Source: Pseudomonadota bacterium (GTDB taxonomy: Bacteria; Pseudomonadota; Gammaproteobacteria; Steroidobacterales; Steroidobacteraceae). From it: 64,000 nt of DNA. Positions within the stretch are counted from its first letter, which is position 1. Each line of letters opens with the position of its first letter. The position numbers were made by a program, and so were the translations under genes. Below the pieces are notes generated by a model. That model was not told the DNA's origin. It was given only the letters and a program-made list of their open reading frames with translations, and ran no database searches. Below, one piece after another: positions 16,702 through 26,101 of the stretch. Location of the stretch: the NCBI GenBank assembly GCA_018240525.1, contig JAFEFN010000003.1:372001-436000 (forward strand). The letters are read 5' to 3'.

Positions 16702-17616
16702 CTAGGTCAGGCTGGCGCGCATCAGCGCGATGTGCTCCGGACCCACACCGCAGCAGCCGCCAACGATCTCCGCACCGTCGTCGAGCCACCTGCGCACCCA
16801 GTCGAGATATTCAACCGGCCCGAGATCGGTGCGCACCCCGTTCAACTCGTCATTGGCGGCGGCGCTGGCGGATTGTGGCGGGAAGGCGTTGGCGTAGACC
16901 CCGATCGGAACGTGGGCGGACCCGGGGACCCGCCGCACATCCAGGGCCTGGCGGGCGGCGGCCACGGCAGCGCCCATGACCTCGGGCTGCGAGCAGTTGA
17001 ACAGCACCGCTCGCGCGCCTCGCGCGGCTGCATCGGTGACCGCAGGCCCGACCGGCTCGCCTGAGCGCAGCGTGGGGGCGGCCGATGCAGCCGCATCGGT
17101 GAGGGTGTAGGAGACCCACCATGGCTTGCCGGTGCCGGCCACGACTTCGCTGATCAGGACCATCTCGGCGCGCGACCCCACTGTCTCGGCCAGCCACAGG
17201 TCCACGTACGGCTGCAGGGCGTGTACGAGCGTCTGCAGGACCGGGCGCGCAACGGCCGCGTCAAACAGGTCCGGACGGTAGGAACCACAGACCGGTGGCA
17301 GGGAGCCGGCCACCCTCACCGGCCGCGCGGCCGCGTCGGCGGCCGCACGCGCCAGCCGGCCGCTCAGTTCGGCGAGGGCGTGCCCGTCGCGCTCGAAGCG
17401 CGCCGCACCGATGTGGAAGGGCACCACCGCGTAGCTGTTGGTGGTGATCAGGTCCGCGCCTGCCTCGATATAGCGCGCGTGCACCCGCGTGACGAACTCG
17501 GGACCCTCGATCAGCGCCAGCGCCGACCACTCCGGCTGACGGAACGGCGCTCCGAGCCGCAGCAGCTCGCGGCCGGTGCCGCCATCGAGCAAGGTGATGC
17601 GACGAGCAGCCTGCAC
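16702..17616 (-). CDS. Homocysteine S-methyltransferase family protein
   Basis: The 304-residue product is a TIM-barrel methyltransferase of the MmuM/Hcy-binding family. It starts with the typical L-L-D-G-G-T-G-R-E-L-L, and the three zinc cysteines are present as F-N-C-S-Q-P-E and G-G-C-C-G-V-G near the C-terminus. The family transfers a methyl group from S-methylmethionine, betaine or a related donor to homocysteine, giving methionine. Translation starts at a GTG. Only 20 bp separate it from the upstream Rieske oxygenase gene, so they are probably co-transcribed, suggesting a shared methylated substrate. Confidence 0.9.
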   Translation of the reverse strand: MQAARRITLLDGGTGRELLRLGAPFRQPEWSALALIEGPEFVTRVHARYIEAGADLITTNSYAVVPFHIGAARFERDGHALAELSGRLARAAADAAARPVRVAGSLPPVCGSYRPDLFDAAVARPVLQTLVHALQPYVDLWLAETVGSRAEMVLISEVVAGTGKPWWVSYTLTDAAASAAPTLRSGEPVGPAVTDAAARGARAVLFNCSQPEVMGAAVAAARQALDVRRVPGSAHVPIGVYANAFPPQSASAAANDELNGVRTDLGPVEYLDWVRRWLDDGAEIVGGCCGVGPEHIALMRASLT

Positions 17617-17636
17617 GTTCGTCCTGCGATCCAGCG

Positions 17637-18839
17637 TCAGCCCCGCACGCTCTCGGCCGCGGTGGCGCGATACCAGGCGTTGAAGCGGATGACCAGTTCC
17701 TCGGCTCCCTGCGCATACGGTCCGGGCCGGTACCCCAGGCCGTTGATGCCGCGCTGGTTGTTCTCGGCGAGGTCTCGGTCCTGCAGGTTGGTGCGTGTCC
17801 AGACGGCGCTCAGGTCATCGATGGTGTAGTCCACCCCCTCCTGCGCATCCTGGGCGACGAGCCACTTCGAGATGACGCGGGACTCGGTCGGGCTCACCGG
17901 CACGACCGCGAACATGAAGGCGTAGTCGGCGAACGCATGGCAAAACGAGTTCGGCTCGGTGGCCCAGCGCAGCCCGCCAATGGGAGCGCCATGGGTCTCC
18001 AGCAGGCGCTTGGCCACCACCTCCTGGCCGTTCATCGAGACGCTGTGCACGCCCGGGTTGAGCGGATAGCGCCCCACATGCCACCAGGAGCCCTGGGCCG
18101 GCCCCACCGGCAGGGCGAGCCGCTGCATCTGGGCGACGTAGTCGGCGTTGCGCGCACCGTCGGTCACGCGGAAGTTCTGGCCGAAGACGACTGGAAAGGA
18201 GACCTTCAGTTCCGGATGCCAGACCGCGCAGTGGTAGCACTCGCGCGCGTTCTCCATCACCAGTTTCCAGTTGGCCTTCTCGATCAGCTCACTCTGGTAG
18301 GCAAGCTTGGCCCGCGCCAGTCCGTAGGGACGCAAAAAGGGGGCCGCCGCCTCGCGGAAAGGCGCGAAGTCCGGCGCGGCATCGGTGAGCGCCGCGTAGA
18401 TGCACCCCTCCAGCAGCTCGACGCGGATCGGCACCAGACCGTGCGAGGCAAAATCCAGGCCATCGGGGACGCGGGCCGCTCCGGCCAGGCGCCCGTCGAG
18501 TTCGTAGGTCCAGCGGTGATACGGGCAGACGATCTTGGCGAGCGTGCCTGCGCCTTCCGCACATATCTGTGCGCCGCGGTGCCGGCAGATGTTGTGGAAC
18601 CCACGGATGACGCCGTCTCGGCCGCGCACCACCAGCAGCGGATGCGGTCCGATGGTCAGCGAGAGGTAGGACCCCGGGGCCGCCAGCTCTGCCTCGAATC
18701 CCAGCATGAACCAGCTGCGCGGCAGCACGGCCGAAACGTCGAACTGGTACAGCTCCGGATCGGCATAGAAAGGCTGCGGCAGGGTGTGGCCGGGCTTGGC
18801 GTCGGCCAGCAGCTCCTGGACTCGGTTGCGGTTGTACAT
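17637..18839 (-). CDS. Rieske oxygenase large subunit, N-demethylase-like
   Basis: The 400-residue product has the Rieske [2Fe-2S] ligands Cys85, His87, Cys105 and His108 and the mononuclear iron motif N-A-R-E-C-Y-H-C-A-V-W-H (His203, His208). The C-terminal L-A-E-N-N-Q-R-G-I-N and P-G-P-Y segment resembles glycine betaine monooxygenase and stachydrine demethylase rather than arene dioxygenases. It would need a reductase to supply electrons; none is encoded in this window. As the first gene of a unit with a homocysteine methyltransferase and an SDR, an N- or O-demethylation role is plausible; the substrate is inferred, not seen. Confidence 0.88.
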   Translation of the reverse strand: MYNRNRVQELLADAKPGHTLPQPFYADPELYQFDVSAVLPRSWFMLGFEAELAAPGSYLSLTIGPHPLLVVRGRDGVIRGFHNICRHRGAQICAEGAGTLAKIVCPYHRWTYELDGRLAGAARVPDGLDFASHGLVPIRVELLEGCIYAALTDAAPDFAPFREAAAPFLRPYGLARAKLAYQSELIEKANWKLVMENARECYHCAVWHPELKVSFPVVFGQNFRVTDGARNADYVAQMQRLALPVGPAQGSWWHVGRYPLNPGVHSVSMNGQEVVAKRLLETHGAPIGGLRWATEPNSFCHAFADYAFMFAVVPVSPTESRVISKWLVAQDAQEGVDYTIDDLSAVWTRTNLQDRDLAENNQRGINGLGYRPGPYAQGAEELVIRFNAWYRATAAESVRG

Positions 18840-18936
18840 CCTGGACTCTCTGACCTAGCGCCCCGGGAAGGCCGATTGTGGCATGCCATCCGCCCGGCGC
18901 GCATTTCGGGCCGGCGTGGCCGCCAGCCAACGACCC

Positions 18937-19800
18937 CTAGCCGACCAGCTGCTTGCGGATCCTTCGAAGCTCACGACGCCGCGCCTGGTCGACCTGCGGG
19001 AAGTGCATGTCCAGCCCCTCGAGCGTCTTTCCGATGATGGAGGACACGATCAGCCGGGCATTCTCCTTGTCGTCCGCGGGCACCACGTACCAGGGCGCCT
19101 CCCTCGTGCTGGTTGCCTGCAGGCACTTCTCGTAGGCCTGCATGTAGTCCTTCCAGTAGCCGCGCTCGGCCAGGTCGGCCGCGCTGAACTTCCAGTTCTT
19201 CGCCGGCTTGTCGATGCGATCGATGAAGCGCCTGCGCTGCTCCTCCTTGGACAGGTGCAGGAAGAACTTCATGATGCGGGTGCCATTGAGGTACAGGTGA
19301 CGCTCGAGATCGTTGATCGAGCGGTAACGATCCTCCCAGATCGTCTTTGGATGGGGGTGCGGGATGCCTTGCGCGGCCAGGATGTGCGGGTGCACGCGCA
19401 CGATCAGCACCTCCTCGTAATAAGAGCGGTTGAAGATGCCAATGCGGCCGCGCTCGGGGAGATCGCGCGTGGTGCGCCACAGGAAGTCGTGTTGCAGCTC
19501 CCCCGCGCTCGGGTGCTTGAAGCTGAACACCTGGCATCCCTGGGGGTTGATGCCGGACATGACATGCTTGATGACGCCGTCCTTGCCAGCCGCATCCATG
19601 GCCTGGAAGATGAGCAGCACCGCGTAACGATCTGACGCGTACAGCAGCTCCTGACACGTACTGAGCCGTGCGATGTGCGCGGCGAGCAGACGCTGGTACT
19701 CCTCCTTCGACTCGTACACGTCCTCGATCTTGGTGGGCCACTTGGCGAGGTTCACCTTCCGGCGCGGGGGCACCCGGAAATCACGCGGACGTATCTTCAT
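18937..19800 (-). CDS. ppk2: Polyphosphate kinase 2 family protein
   Basis: The 287-residue product matches PPK2: Walker A-like [10 protein letters not shown], the lid and Walker B region with [14 protein letters not shown], and [11 protein letters not shown]2 enzymes phosphorylate nucleoside mono- or diphosphates with polyphosphate. The length is that of a single-domain class I or III enzyme; class cannot be decided by eye. An AGGAGAGG ribosome binding site precedes the ATG at 19800. It is monocistronic and divergent from the nitrogen locus. Confidence 0.93.
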   Translation of the reverse strand: MKIRPRDFRVPPRRKVNLAKWPTKIEDVYESKEEYQRLLAAHIARLSTCQELLYASDRYAVLLIFQAMDAAGKDGVIKHVMSGINPQGCQVFSFKHPSAGELQHDFLWRTTRDLPERGRIGIFNRSYYEEVLIVRVHPHILAAQGIPHPHPKTIWEDRYRSINDLERHLYLNGTRIMKFFLHLSKEEQRRRFIDRIDKPAKNWKFSAADLAERGYWKDYMQAYEKCLQATSTREAPWYVVPADDKENARLIVSSIIGKTLEGLDMHFPQVDQARRRELRRIRKQLVG

Positions 19801-20255
19801 GGTGCGACCTCTCCTGGCAGCTGCCTGTCCAGCACGGATGCCGCATTGTTGGATTGCGAGGTCCGCCCCGACAAGCGCCGCCGCCGGCACCGCGGAGCCC
19901 CATCCCTCGTTGCCCGCATCAAACCCCTGATGCGCCTGCAGTTTCAGCCTCGCGGGCGCGAACGTGCCAGTCGCCGCACGGGCGGCGGCCCAGCTCGGGC
20001 CGGCGGCAGCCGCAGCGTCCGACGCCCGGCGTGCGCCGCGGCGGGGCATGCCGCCTCCCCATCGGGCAGGCAGTTGCACCAGCGCAGTTCCTTCGTCGCG
20101 TCGTCCGGTGCGCTGGCGGTGCAGGACGGCCGCTTCGTGGCCCCGCGGCGAGCGCGCACGGCGCAACCCGCACAGTTCCCGACGGTTGGCACGCCAGATG
20201 CATTGTCGGACCCGGAGGGGACGTTCGCCGTACAACAGCACGAGGAAATCAGAGA
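19801..20255. other. Gene-less divergent region between PPK2 and porin genes
   Basis: I see no credible gene in this 455-bp stretch; the open frames through it are G+C-driven. It holds the porin's sigma-54-type promoter at 20187 and two NtrC-like half-sites, TGCACCA at 20075-20081 and CGGTGCA at 20117-20123. Confidence 0.6.
20187..20202 (+). promoter_or_regulatory. Sigma-54 (-24/-12) promoter of the porin gene
   Basis: TGGCACGCCAGATGCA matches the TGGCACG-N4-TTGCA consensus, with GG and GC at the correct 10-bp interval and one mismatch in the -12 box. It lies 53 bp before the porin start codon. Confidence 0.75.
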
Positions 20256-21374
20256 ATGCGTCGATTCCAACTATCAGGGGTTACCGCCGCAGCGACGCTG
20301 CTCGCCGCGGCGGTCGTTGCGCCCTGCGCACGCGCCGACGATGCCACCCCGGCTAAGCCGACGGCACCGGCCCTGGCCGACCTGCTCGGTGCCTCCGGCA
20401 TCACCATCACCGGGTACGTCGCCGCCTCCTACTACCACTCGAGCGGCTACAACTCCTTCCATGAATTCGACGTCGAGCACGACACCTTCCAGCTCGACCA
20501 GGCCGGCCTGCAGGTCGGCTACCAGCCCAAGGAAGGCTTCGGCGCTTTCGTGGACGTGCTGGCCGGCGAGGACGCCCGCATCCTCAACTACTCGGAAAAC
20601 GGCACCGACAGCACGTTCAACGTGCGCCAGGCGTACGCGCAGTACGCCAGGGGATCGTTCACGATCATCGGCGGCAAGTACACGACGCTGGCCGGGTACG
20701 AGTACAGCAACCCGGTCGGCAACACGAATTTCTCCCGCTCCCTGCTTTTCTACGCCGAGCCGCTCACGCACACCGGTGTGCGCGCCACCTGGGCGGCGAC
20801 CGACACGCTGAGCCTGACCGTCGGCGCCAACAATGGCTGGAACACGACCTCGACCTCTTACGGGTCCAAGACCCTGGAGCTGGCCGCCGCCCTCACCCCT
20901 CTCAAGGGGCTGACCCTGAACCTCGAAGGCTACTTCGGCAAGGAGCCTTCCTACGATGCGCAGCGGGACTTCATCGACTTCGTCGGCGCCTATGCCATCA
21001 CCGATGCCCTGACCATCGCCCTCAGCTACGACTGGGGCAAGCAGCAGCAGGTCGCTGGCGAGGACTTGAAGTGGGACGGCATCGCCGCCTACGTGAACTA
21101 CGCCCTCAGCAGCCAATGGCGTGTGAGCCTGCGCGGTGAGTACCTCGACGACAAGGACGGCTTCGTCACCGGCACCCCACAGAAGCTCAAGGAGGGCACG
21201 CTCACCTTCGGCTACTCGCCGGTGAAGAACTTCGAGCTGCGCCTGGAGGCGCGCTACGACACCTCCGGCGAATCGACCTTCCTCAAGTCGGTCCACGCCG
21301 GCGGTGACGGCAATACCTACGAGTACGCCGACAACCAGAGCGAGATCGCGATCCAGGCGCTGTACAAGTTTTGA
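20256..21374 (+). CDS. Outer membrane beta-barrel porin (BBP2-like), nitrogen-linked
   Basis: The product has about 372 residues. A signal peptide ends at A-R-A-D; the rest is alternating amphipathic strands ending in the outer membrane signature A-L-Y-K-F. The style (G-Y-V-A-A-S-Y-Y near the start, [11 protein letters not shown], many Tyr and Asn) is that of putative beta-barrel porin-2 proteins. The ATG at 20256 follows GAGGAAATCAGAGA and opens the signal peptide; the frame continues upstream as noise. It directly precedes glnK-amtB and has its own sigma-54-type promoter, so it probably passes a nitrogen compound across the outer membrane during limitation. Confidence 0.88.
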   Translation: MRRFQLSGVTAAATLLAAAVVAPCARADDATPAKPTAPALADLLGASGITITGYVAASYYHSSGYNSFHEFDVEHDTFQLDQAGLQVGYQPKEGFGAFVDVLAGEDARILNYSENGTDSTFNVRQAYAQYARGSFTIIGGKYTTLAGYEYSNPVGNTNFSRSLLFYAEPLTHTGVRATWAATDTLSLTVGANNGWNTTSTSYGSKTLELAAALTPLKGLTLNLEGYFGKEPSYDAQRDFIDFVGAYAITDALTIALSYDWGKQQQVAGEDLKWDGIAAYVNYALSSQWRVSLRGEYLDDKDGFVTGTPQKLKEGTLTFGYSPVKNFELRLEARYDTSGESTFLKSVHAGGDGNTYEYADNQSEIAIQALYKF

Positions 21375-21425
21375 GCGCACGGCGCCGGCGGCGCGCACCG
21401 CCACGCATCAGCGCCTGCGCGAGCC

Positions 21426-21442
21426 TGCACCGCTTTGGTGCA
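21426..21442. promoter_or_regulatory. NtrC binding site upstream of glnK
   Basis: TGCACCGCTTTGGTGCA is a 17-bp palindrome differing from the NtrC consensus TGCACCA-N3-TGGTGCA at one position. It ends about 60 bp before the -24 element, a normal enhancer distance. Confidence 0.8.
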
Positions 21443-21504
21443 CGCCGCCCGGGCGCGAGCGTCCCGGCGGCGGCTAACTCGCTGTTTGGACGGGCCCTGC
21501 GCAA

Positions 21505-21520
21505 TGGCACACCGCTTGCT
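21505..21520 (+). promoter_or_regulatory. Sigma-54 (-24/-12) promoter of glnK-amtB
   Basis: TGGCACACCGCTTGCT has intact TGGCAC and TTGCT boxes with the fixed GG-GC spacing. The expected transcription start is near 21531, giving a leader of about 50 bases before glnK. Confidence 0.85.
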
Positions 21521-21583
21521 TGGCTGCAGTGGATGGCCGGTGGTGCGGGATGACGAAGCACCTAACGGGAGGAGTGGGCATCG

Positions 21584-21922
21584 ATGAAATTGGTTACGGC
21601 AATCATCAAGCCTTTCAAGCTCGATGACGTTCGCAGGGCACTCAGCGAACTCGGAGTGACCGGCATGACGGTCACCGAGGTCCGAGGCTTCGGCCGCCAG
21701 CGCGGCCATACGGAGGTCTACCGCGGTGCGGAGTACACCGTGGAGTTCGTCCCGAAGACACGCATCGAGGTTGCCATCCCCGATGCACTCATGGACCAGG
21801 TGATCGATGCGGTCATGCAGACCGGCCGGACCGGCAAGGTCGGCGACGGCAAGATCTTCGTCACCGAGCTGGTCACGGTGGTGCGCATCCGCACCGGTGA
21901 AAAAGACGCGAGCGCCATCTAG
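21584..21922 (+). CDS. glnK: Nitrogen regulatory protein P-II (GlnK type)
   Basis: The 112-residue product is a complete PII protein: K-L-V-T-A-I-I-K-P-F-K-L at the start, T-loop with Tyr51 (R-G-A-E-Y-T-V), and the ATP-binding T-G-K-V-G-D-G-K-I-F. Tyr51 is the residue uridylylated by GlnD. The trimer senses ATP/ADP and 2-oxoglutarate and binds Amt to close the channel when ammonium rises. A GGGAGGAG site precedes the ATG. It is co-transcribed with amtB, 26 bp downstream, under a sigma-54/NtrC-type promoter, which favours the name glnK over glnB. Confidence 0.97.
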   Translation: MKLVTAIIKPFKLDDVRRALSELGVTGMTVTEVRGFGRQRGHTEVYRGAEYTVEFVPKTRIEVAIPDALMDQVIDAVMQTGRTGKVGDGKIFVTELVTVVRIRTGEKDASAI

Positions 21923-21948
21923 AAACGACAAGCCCTGAGGAGACTTCA

Positions 21949-23355
21949 TTGACTACGACACTCATCCGCCTGATCGCGCTGTGCGTACTCGGGATCGGCG
22001 CGTCCACCGCCTGGGCGCAGGCCGCCGACGCGCCGGCCGCCACGCCGGCCTCTGCCGCTGCCACCGCAACCGCGGCGGCCGCCCCGGCGGCGGCCGCCGA
22101 GGCACCGCCCGCCCCCACCGAGCCCCAGCTGGTCACCACCGACAAGATCAGCGCCGGCGATACCGCCTGGATGCTTACCTCGACCGCCCTGGTGCTGATG
22201 ATGACCATCCCGGGCCTCGCCCTCTTCTACGGCGGCATGGTCCGCAAGAAGAACATCCTGGCGACGCTCATGCAGAGCTTCGCGATCACCTGCCTGGTGA
22301 CACTCCTGTGGTGGGTCGTGGGCTACTCCTGGGCGTTCACGCCCGGCAGCCCGTGGCTGGGAGGCGGCTCCCGGGTGCTGATGCACGGCATGACGTTCAT
22401 GAAGGACGCCGGCAAGCTCACCGTCTCGCACCTGGCGCTCACCATTCCCGAGACCGTCTACGCGATGTTCCAGCTCACCTTCGCGATCATCACCCCGGCA
22501 CTGATTGCCGGCGCCTTCGCCGACCGCATGAAGTTCTCGGCGATGCTGGTCTTCATGACGCTGTGGTCGCTGATCGTCTACGCCCCCATCGCCCACTGGG
22601 TCTGGGAGCCCTCGGGCTGGCTTGCGGCCAAGGGTGTGCTCGACTATGCCGGCGGCACGGTGGTGCACATCAACGCGGGCATCGCCGGCCTGGCGAGTTG
22701 CCTGGTCCTCGGCAAGCGCCTGGGCTACGGCAAGGATCCGATGCCACCGCACAACCTGACCTACACCGTCATCGGCGCCTCGCTCCTGTGGGTGGGCTGG
22801 TTCGGGTTCAACGCCGGCTCCGCCGTCGCAGCCGATGGCCGTGCCGGCATGGCCATGGCCGCCACGCAGATCGCCACCGCCGCGGCGGCCATGGCGTGGA
22901 TGTTCACCGAGTGGCTCACCAAGGGTAAGCCGAGCGTGCTCGGCATCGCCTCGGGCGCCGTGGCGGGTCTTGTGGCCATCACGCCCGCCTCGGGGTTCGT
23001 CGGGCCCTCCGCCTCGGTCGTCATCGGCCTCGCCGCCGGCGTCATCTGCTTCTTCGCGGCCACCTCGCTCAAGCGCGCGGTGGGCTACGACGACTCGCTC
23101 GATGCTTTCGGCGTGCACTGCGTTGGCGGCATCATCGGCGCCCTGCTGACCGGCCTGTTCGCCAGCAAGGAGATCGCCGGCGTCGACGGTTCCGTCCTCA
23201 CCCAGCTGTGGGGCGTCGGCACCACGCTGATCTATGGGTTCGTCATGAGCTTCATCATCCTCAAGCTGATCGATGTCACCATCGGCCTGCGCGTGAGCGA
23301 GGACCAGGAGCGCGAGGGCCTGGACATCTCGCTGCACGGCGAGAGCATCGAGTAG
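21949..23355 (+). CDS. amtB: Ammonium transporter
   Basis: The 468-residue product has a signal peptide, an Ala/Pro-rich linker of about 40 residues and then eleven helices of the Amt family (W-M-L-T-S-T-A-L-V-L-M-M-T-I-P-G-L-A-L-F-Y-G-G). The twin pore histidines are present in V-V-H-I-N-A-G and F-G-V-H-C-V-G-G, and the periplasmic Phe/Trp region is conserved. Translation starts at TTG (21949), preceded by GAGGAG; no ATG is available in frame near the signal peptide. It imports ammonium under GlnK control. Confidence 0.97.
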   Translation: MTTTLIRLIALCVLGIGASTAWAQAADAPAATPASAAATATAAAAPAAAAEAPPAPTEPQLVTTDKISAGDTAWMLTSTALVLMMTIPGLALFYGGMVRKKNILATLMQSFAITCLVTLLWWVVGYSWAFTPGSPWLGGGSRVLMHGMTFMKDAGKLTVSHLALTIPETVYAMFQLTFAIITPALIAGAFADRMKFSAMLVFMTLWSLIVYAPIAHWVWEPSGWLAAKGVLDYAGGTVVHINAGIAGLASCLVLGKRLGYGKDPMPPHNLTYTVIGASLLWVGWFGFNAGSAVAADGRAGMAMAATQIATAAAAMAWMFTEWLTKGKPSVLGIASGAVAGLVAITPASGFVGPSASVVIGLAAGVICFFAATSLKRAVGYDDSLDAFGVHCVGGIIGALLTGLFASKEIAGVDGSVLTQLWGVGTTLIYGFVMSFIILKLIDVTIGLRVSEDQEREGLDISLHGESIE

Positions 23356-23364
23356 CCAATGACC

Positions 23365-23394
23365 GTCCCCGGTGGCCGCGCCGCCACCGGGGAC
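23365..23394 (+). terminator. Strong stem-loop after amtB
   Basis: A perfect 12-bp stem (GTCCCCGGTGGC with GCCACCGGGGAC, 6-nt loop) starts 9 bp after the amtB stop. No T run follows, so it may act as a 3' stabiliser or a pause site as much as an intrinsic terminator. Confidence 0.6.
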
Positions 23395-23466
23395 CCGGGT
23401 CGGCTGCGCGCCTCCCGCGTGGCACAATGCCGCGCCAGCCTGTGCTGGCAAGGCAGCTTCGCGCAC

Positions 23467-23907
23467 ATGACATTGCATCTGGATGCACCGGACCTGCGCA
23501 CCGACCCGCAGGCGCGACGCGCCACCAAGGACGAGACGGTGCAGGTCGAGTTCGCCGCGAGCGATGGCAGCCTGACAAGCGCGGTGGGCCCGAACCACTA
23601 CCGCGCCGGGGATGCGCTGATCACCGGCTCGACGGGTGACCGCTGGTGCGTCTCACGCGAGCGCTTCGATGCGAAGTACCTGCCGGTGCTCCCGGGGCGC
23701 CCCGGCGCGAACGGTCCCTACCGCAACCGCCCGGCCGCCGTGCTGGCCAAGCAGATGCACCAGGCCTTCAGCGTCGCGCGCGAGGCCGGCGGGGACGTGC
23801 TGCACGGCGTTGCCGGCGACTGGCTGGTCGAGTACGCCCCTGGCGATCATGGCATCGTCGACCGCGCGCGCTTCGCGCGCGTCTATCGCATCGAGGATGC
23901 ATCCTGA
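23467..23907 (+). CDS. PGDYG-motif protein
   Basis: The 146-residue product contains Y-A-P-G-D-H-G-I-V-D followed by a Phe/Tyr-rich tail, a variant of the P-G-D-Y-G motif that names a small domain family of unknown function, with His for Tyr. Upstream lies a second similar segment (N-H-Y-R-A-G-D-A-L-I-T-G-S), so the protein may be two related halves. The ATG at 23467 gives a compact soluble protein; the frame opens at 23359 inside the amtB hairpin, which disfavours that start. It could be read through from amtB. Confidence 0.65.
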   Translation: MTLHLDAPDLRTDPQARRATKDETVQVEFAASDGSLTSAVGPNHYRAGDALITGSTGDRWCVSRERFDAKYLPVLPGRPGANGPYRNRPAAVLAKQMHQAFSVAREAGGDVLHGVAGDWLVEYAPGDHGIVDRARFARVYRIEDAS

Positions 23908-23923
23908 GCAGCAAGGAGGCGGG

Positions 23924-26095
23924 ATGTCCGCCCGGACGCGAATGTCTATGATGGCGCGCCATCGCCCCGACAACCGGATTGAAATCTTGACGGCCAATGC
24001 CCGCTCCGCCTGGTTCGCTTGCCTTCTGTCCGCCGCGGCGCAGGCGGGTGAACCGGCCGCCGCACCCGCCCGTGAGTGGCGCCACACCGGCGGCGATGCC
24101 CAGGGCAGCTACTACTCGCCCCTGCAGGCAGTCAACGACCGCAACGTAGCGAGCCTGGGACACGCCTGGACTTTCGTCACCGGGACCACACGGGGACTTG
24201 AGGCCACTCCGCTCGTGGTCGATGGCGTCATGTACACCTCGGGCAACTGGGGCATCGTGTACGCGCTGGATGCAGCCACCGGGCGCTCGCTGTGGACCTT
24301 CACCCCGAGGATGGACCGGTCGGTGGGCCGCAATGCCTGCTGCGACGTCGTGAACCGCGGCGTCGTCGTCGCCAATGGCCGGGTCTACGTGGGCGCCCTT
24401 GACGGGCGGCTGTATGCACTGGAGGCGAAGACCGGCGCGGTCGCCTGGTCCGCCGACACCATCGTCGATCACACCCAGCCCTATTCCAGCACCGGGGCGC
24501 CGCAGCTGGCCGGCGACGTCGTGCTCATCGGCAACAGTGGCGCCGACATGGGCAAGGGTGGCACGCGCGGCTACGTGAGCGCCTACGATCTTGCCACCGG
24601 CGGGCTCGCCTGGCGCTTCTGGGTCGTGCCACGGCGCGATGATCCGCATCCGTCCCCTGCCATGCAGGCGGCCCTGAAGACCTGGGACCCCGCGAGCGAC
24701 CCGCGCGGCGGCGCGGTCTGGGCCGGCACCGCCTACGACCCGCAGCTGAATCTCGTCTACATCGGCACGGGCAACGCTGCCCCCTACGAGAACCGCATCC
24801 GCAATCCCGGTGGCGGCAGGCATGATGACCTGTATTGCTCGTCGATCGTGGCGCTGGATGCCCGCAGCGGTGAACGGCGCTGGCATTTCCAGACGACCCC
24901 GGGCGATGACTGGGACCAGGACGCCGCTGCCACCCTCGTGCAGGCGGATCTGCAGATCGGCGGCCGCACGCGCCAGGTGCTGCTGCAGGCATCCAAGAAC
25001 GGCTTCTTCTACGCCCTCGACCGCAGGAGCGGGGAACTGATCTCCGGCAAGCCCTTCACTTACATCAACTGGGCACGGGGCCTGGACGCGAAGGGCCGCC
25101 CCATCCTCAACCCCGTGGCCGACTACAGCGGCAAGCCGCAGCTGATCTACCCGTCCACCAGCGGCGGTCATTCCTGGGCGCCGATGTCCCTGAGTGCACA
25201 AACGCACCTGGTGTACATCCCGGTGTTCGACGTGCCGATGATATGGGTCGACCTCGGGCACAAGCCGGTCACGCACGTCGAGGGATCCTTCGGCGTCGGC
25301 GTGCTCTATCCGGATGCCAGCTACGACCCGGTCGCGGGAGAGGAACTGTACGGCAAGCTCCCGCATTACGATGCCGTGCACCCGCGCACGGTGATACGCA
25401 ACGTCCTGCGCGCCTGGGACCCGGTGGCGCAGAAGTCAGTGTGGGAGCAGGAGACCTCCAACGGGGTCTTCGTCAACGACGGCGGCGTGCTGTCGACCGG
25501 CGGTAACCTGGTCTTCCAGGGCCGGGCCGACGGCAAGCTGTACGCGTATGCCGCCGACAGCGGCAAGCTGCTGCATACCATCGACACCGGCGTCGGCATC
25601 ATGGCAGCACCGATGACCTACGAGGCCGGCGGCGTGCAGTACGTGGCGGTGATGGCCGGGTACGGTGGCGGGGCCATCGCCTCCACCTACCCGGAGTTCG
25701 CCGCCGGCGCCCGGTACCGCAACGAAGGCCGCATCGTGGCCCTGAAGCTGGGGGGTGAGGCGGTGCCGCTGCCGGCGCTGCGGACGCACCCCCCGCTGCC
25801 GACGCCGCCGCCAAGGGAGGGTTCGCAGGCGGACATCGCCCGCGGCCTGCGCCTGTTCACCAGCCAGTGCGGCCGCTGCCATGCGCTGGGAGTCAGCGTC
25901 CTTCCGGACCTGCGCACCACGGCGCCCGCCGATCTGCAGCAGTTCGAGGATATCGTGCTGCACGGTGCGCTCGCGCCCCTGGGAATGGCACGCTTCGATG
26001 ACGTGCTCACCGAGGAGGATGCCCGGGCGCTGCACGCCTATCTGGTGAGTGAGGCCTGGACCGCCTACGAAGCGGCCCGCGCGAAGTCTCCCTGA
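23924..26095 (+). CDS. PQQ-dependent alcohol dehydrogenase with C-terminal cytochrome c (quinohaemoprotein)
   Basis: The product has about 723 residues. After a weak signal segment comes an eight-bladed propeller with the vicinal cysteines of quinoprotein dehydrogenases (R-N-A-C-C-D-V-V) that cap PQQ, the P-G-D-D-W-D region expected to supply the catalytic Asp, and W-rich docking motifs (I-V-A-L-D-A-R-S-G-E-R-R-W). The C-terminal 90 residues carry a c-type haem site C-G-R-C-H. This is the type II quinohaemoprotein layout: periplasmic alcohol oxidation with electron transfer to a soluble acceptor. The ATG at 23924 has AAGGAGG 4 bp upstream. No pqq synthesis genes are in the window. Confidence 0.92.
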   Translation: MSARTRMSMMARHRPDNRIEILTANARSAWFACLLSAAAQAGEPAAAPAREWRHTGGDAQGSYYSPLQAVNDRNVASLGHAWTFVTGTTRGLEATPLVVDGVMYTSGNWGIVYALDAATGRSLWTFTPRMDRSVGRNACCDVVNRGVVVANGRVYVGALDGRLYALEAKTGAVAWSADTIVDHTQPYSSTGAPQLAGDVVLIGNSGADMGKGGTRGYVSAYDLATGGLAWRFWVVPRRDDPHPSPAMQAALKTWDPASDPRGGAVWAGTAYDPQLNLVYIGTGNAAPYENRIRNPGGGRHDDLYCSSIVALDARSGERRWHFQTTPGDDWDQDAAATLVQADLQIGGRTRQVLLQASKNGFFYALDRRSGELISGKPFTYINWARGLDAKGRPILNPVADYSGKPQLIYPSTSGGHSWAPMSLSAQTHLVYIPVFDVPMIWVDLGHKPVTHVEGSFGVGVLYPDASYDPVAGEELYGKLPHYDAVHPRTVIRNVLRAWDPVAQKSVWEQETSNGVFVNDGGVLSTGGNLVFQGRADGKLYAYAADSGKLLHTIDTGVGIMAAPMTYEAGGVQYVAVMAGYGGGAIASTYPEFAAGARYRNEGRIVALKLGGEAVPLPALRTHPPLPTPPPREGSQADIARGLRLFTSQCGRCHALGVSVLPDLRTTAPADLQQFEDIVLHGALAPLGMARFDDVLTEEDARALHAYLVSEAWTAYEAARAKSP

Positions 26096-26101
26096 GCGCT
26101 G

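Noticed and set aside
21946..23598. 550-codon minus-strand open frame opposite amtB
   Set aside because: It is the antisense shadow of a clearly identified transporter in high-G+C codons; its composition is His/Gly/Arg-rich with no domain.
23768..25381. 537-codon minus-strand frame opposite the PQQ dehydrogenase
   Set aside because: Antisense noise to a gene with conserved catalytic motifs; no ribosome binding site and no recognisable fold.
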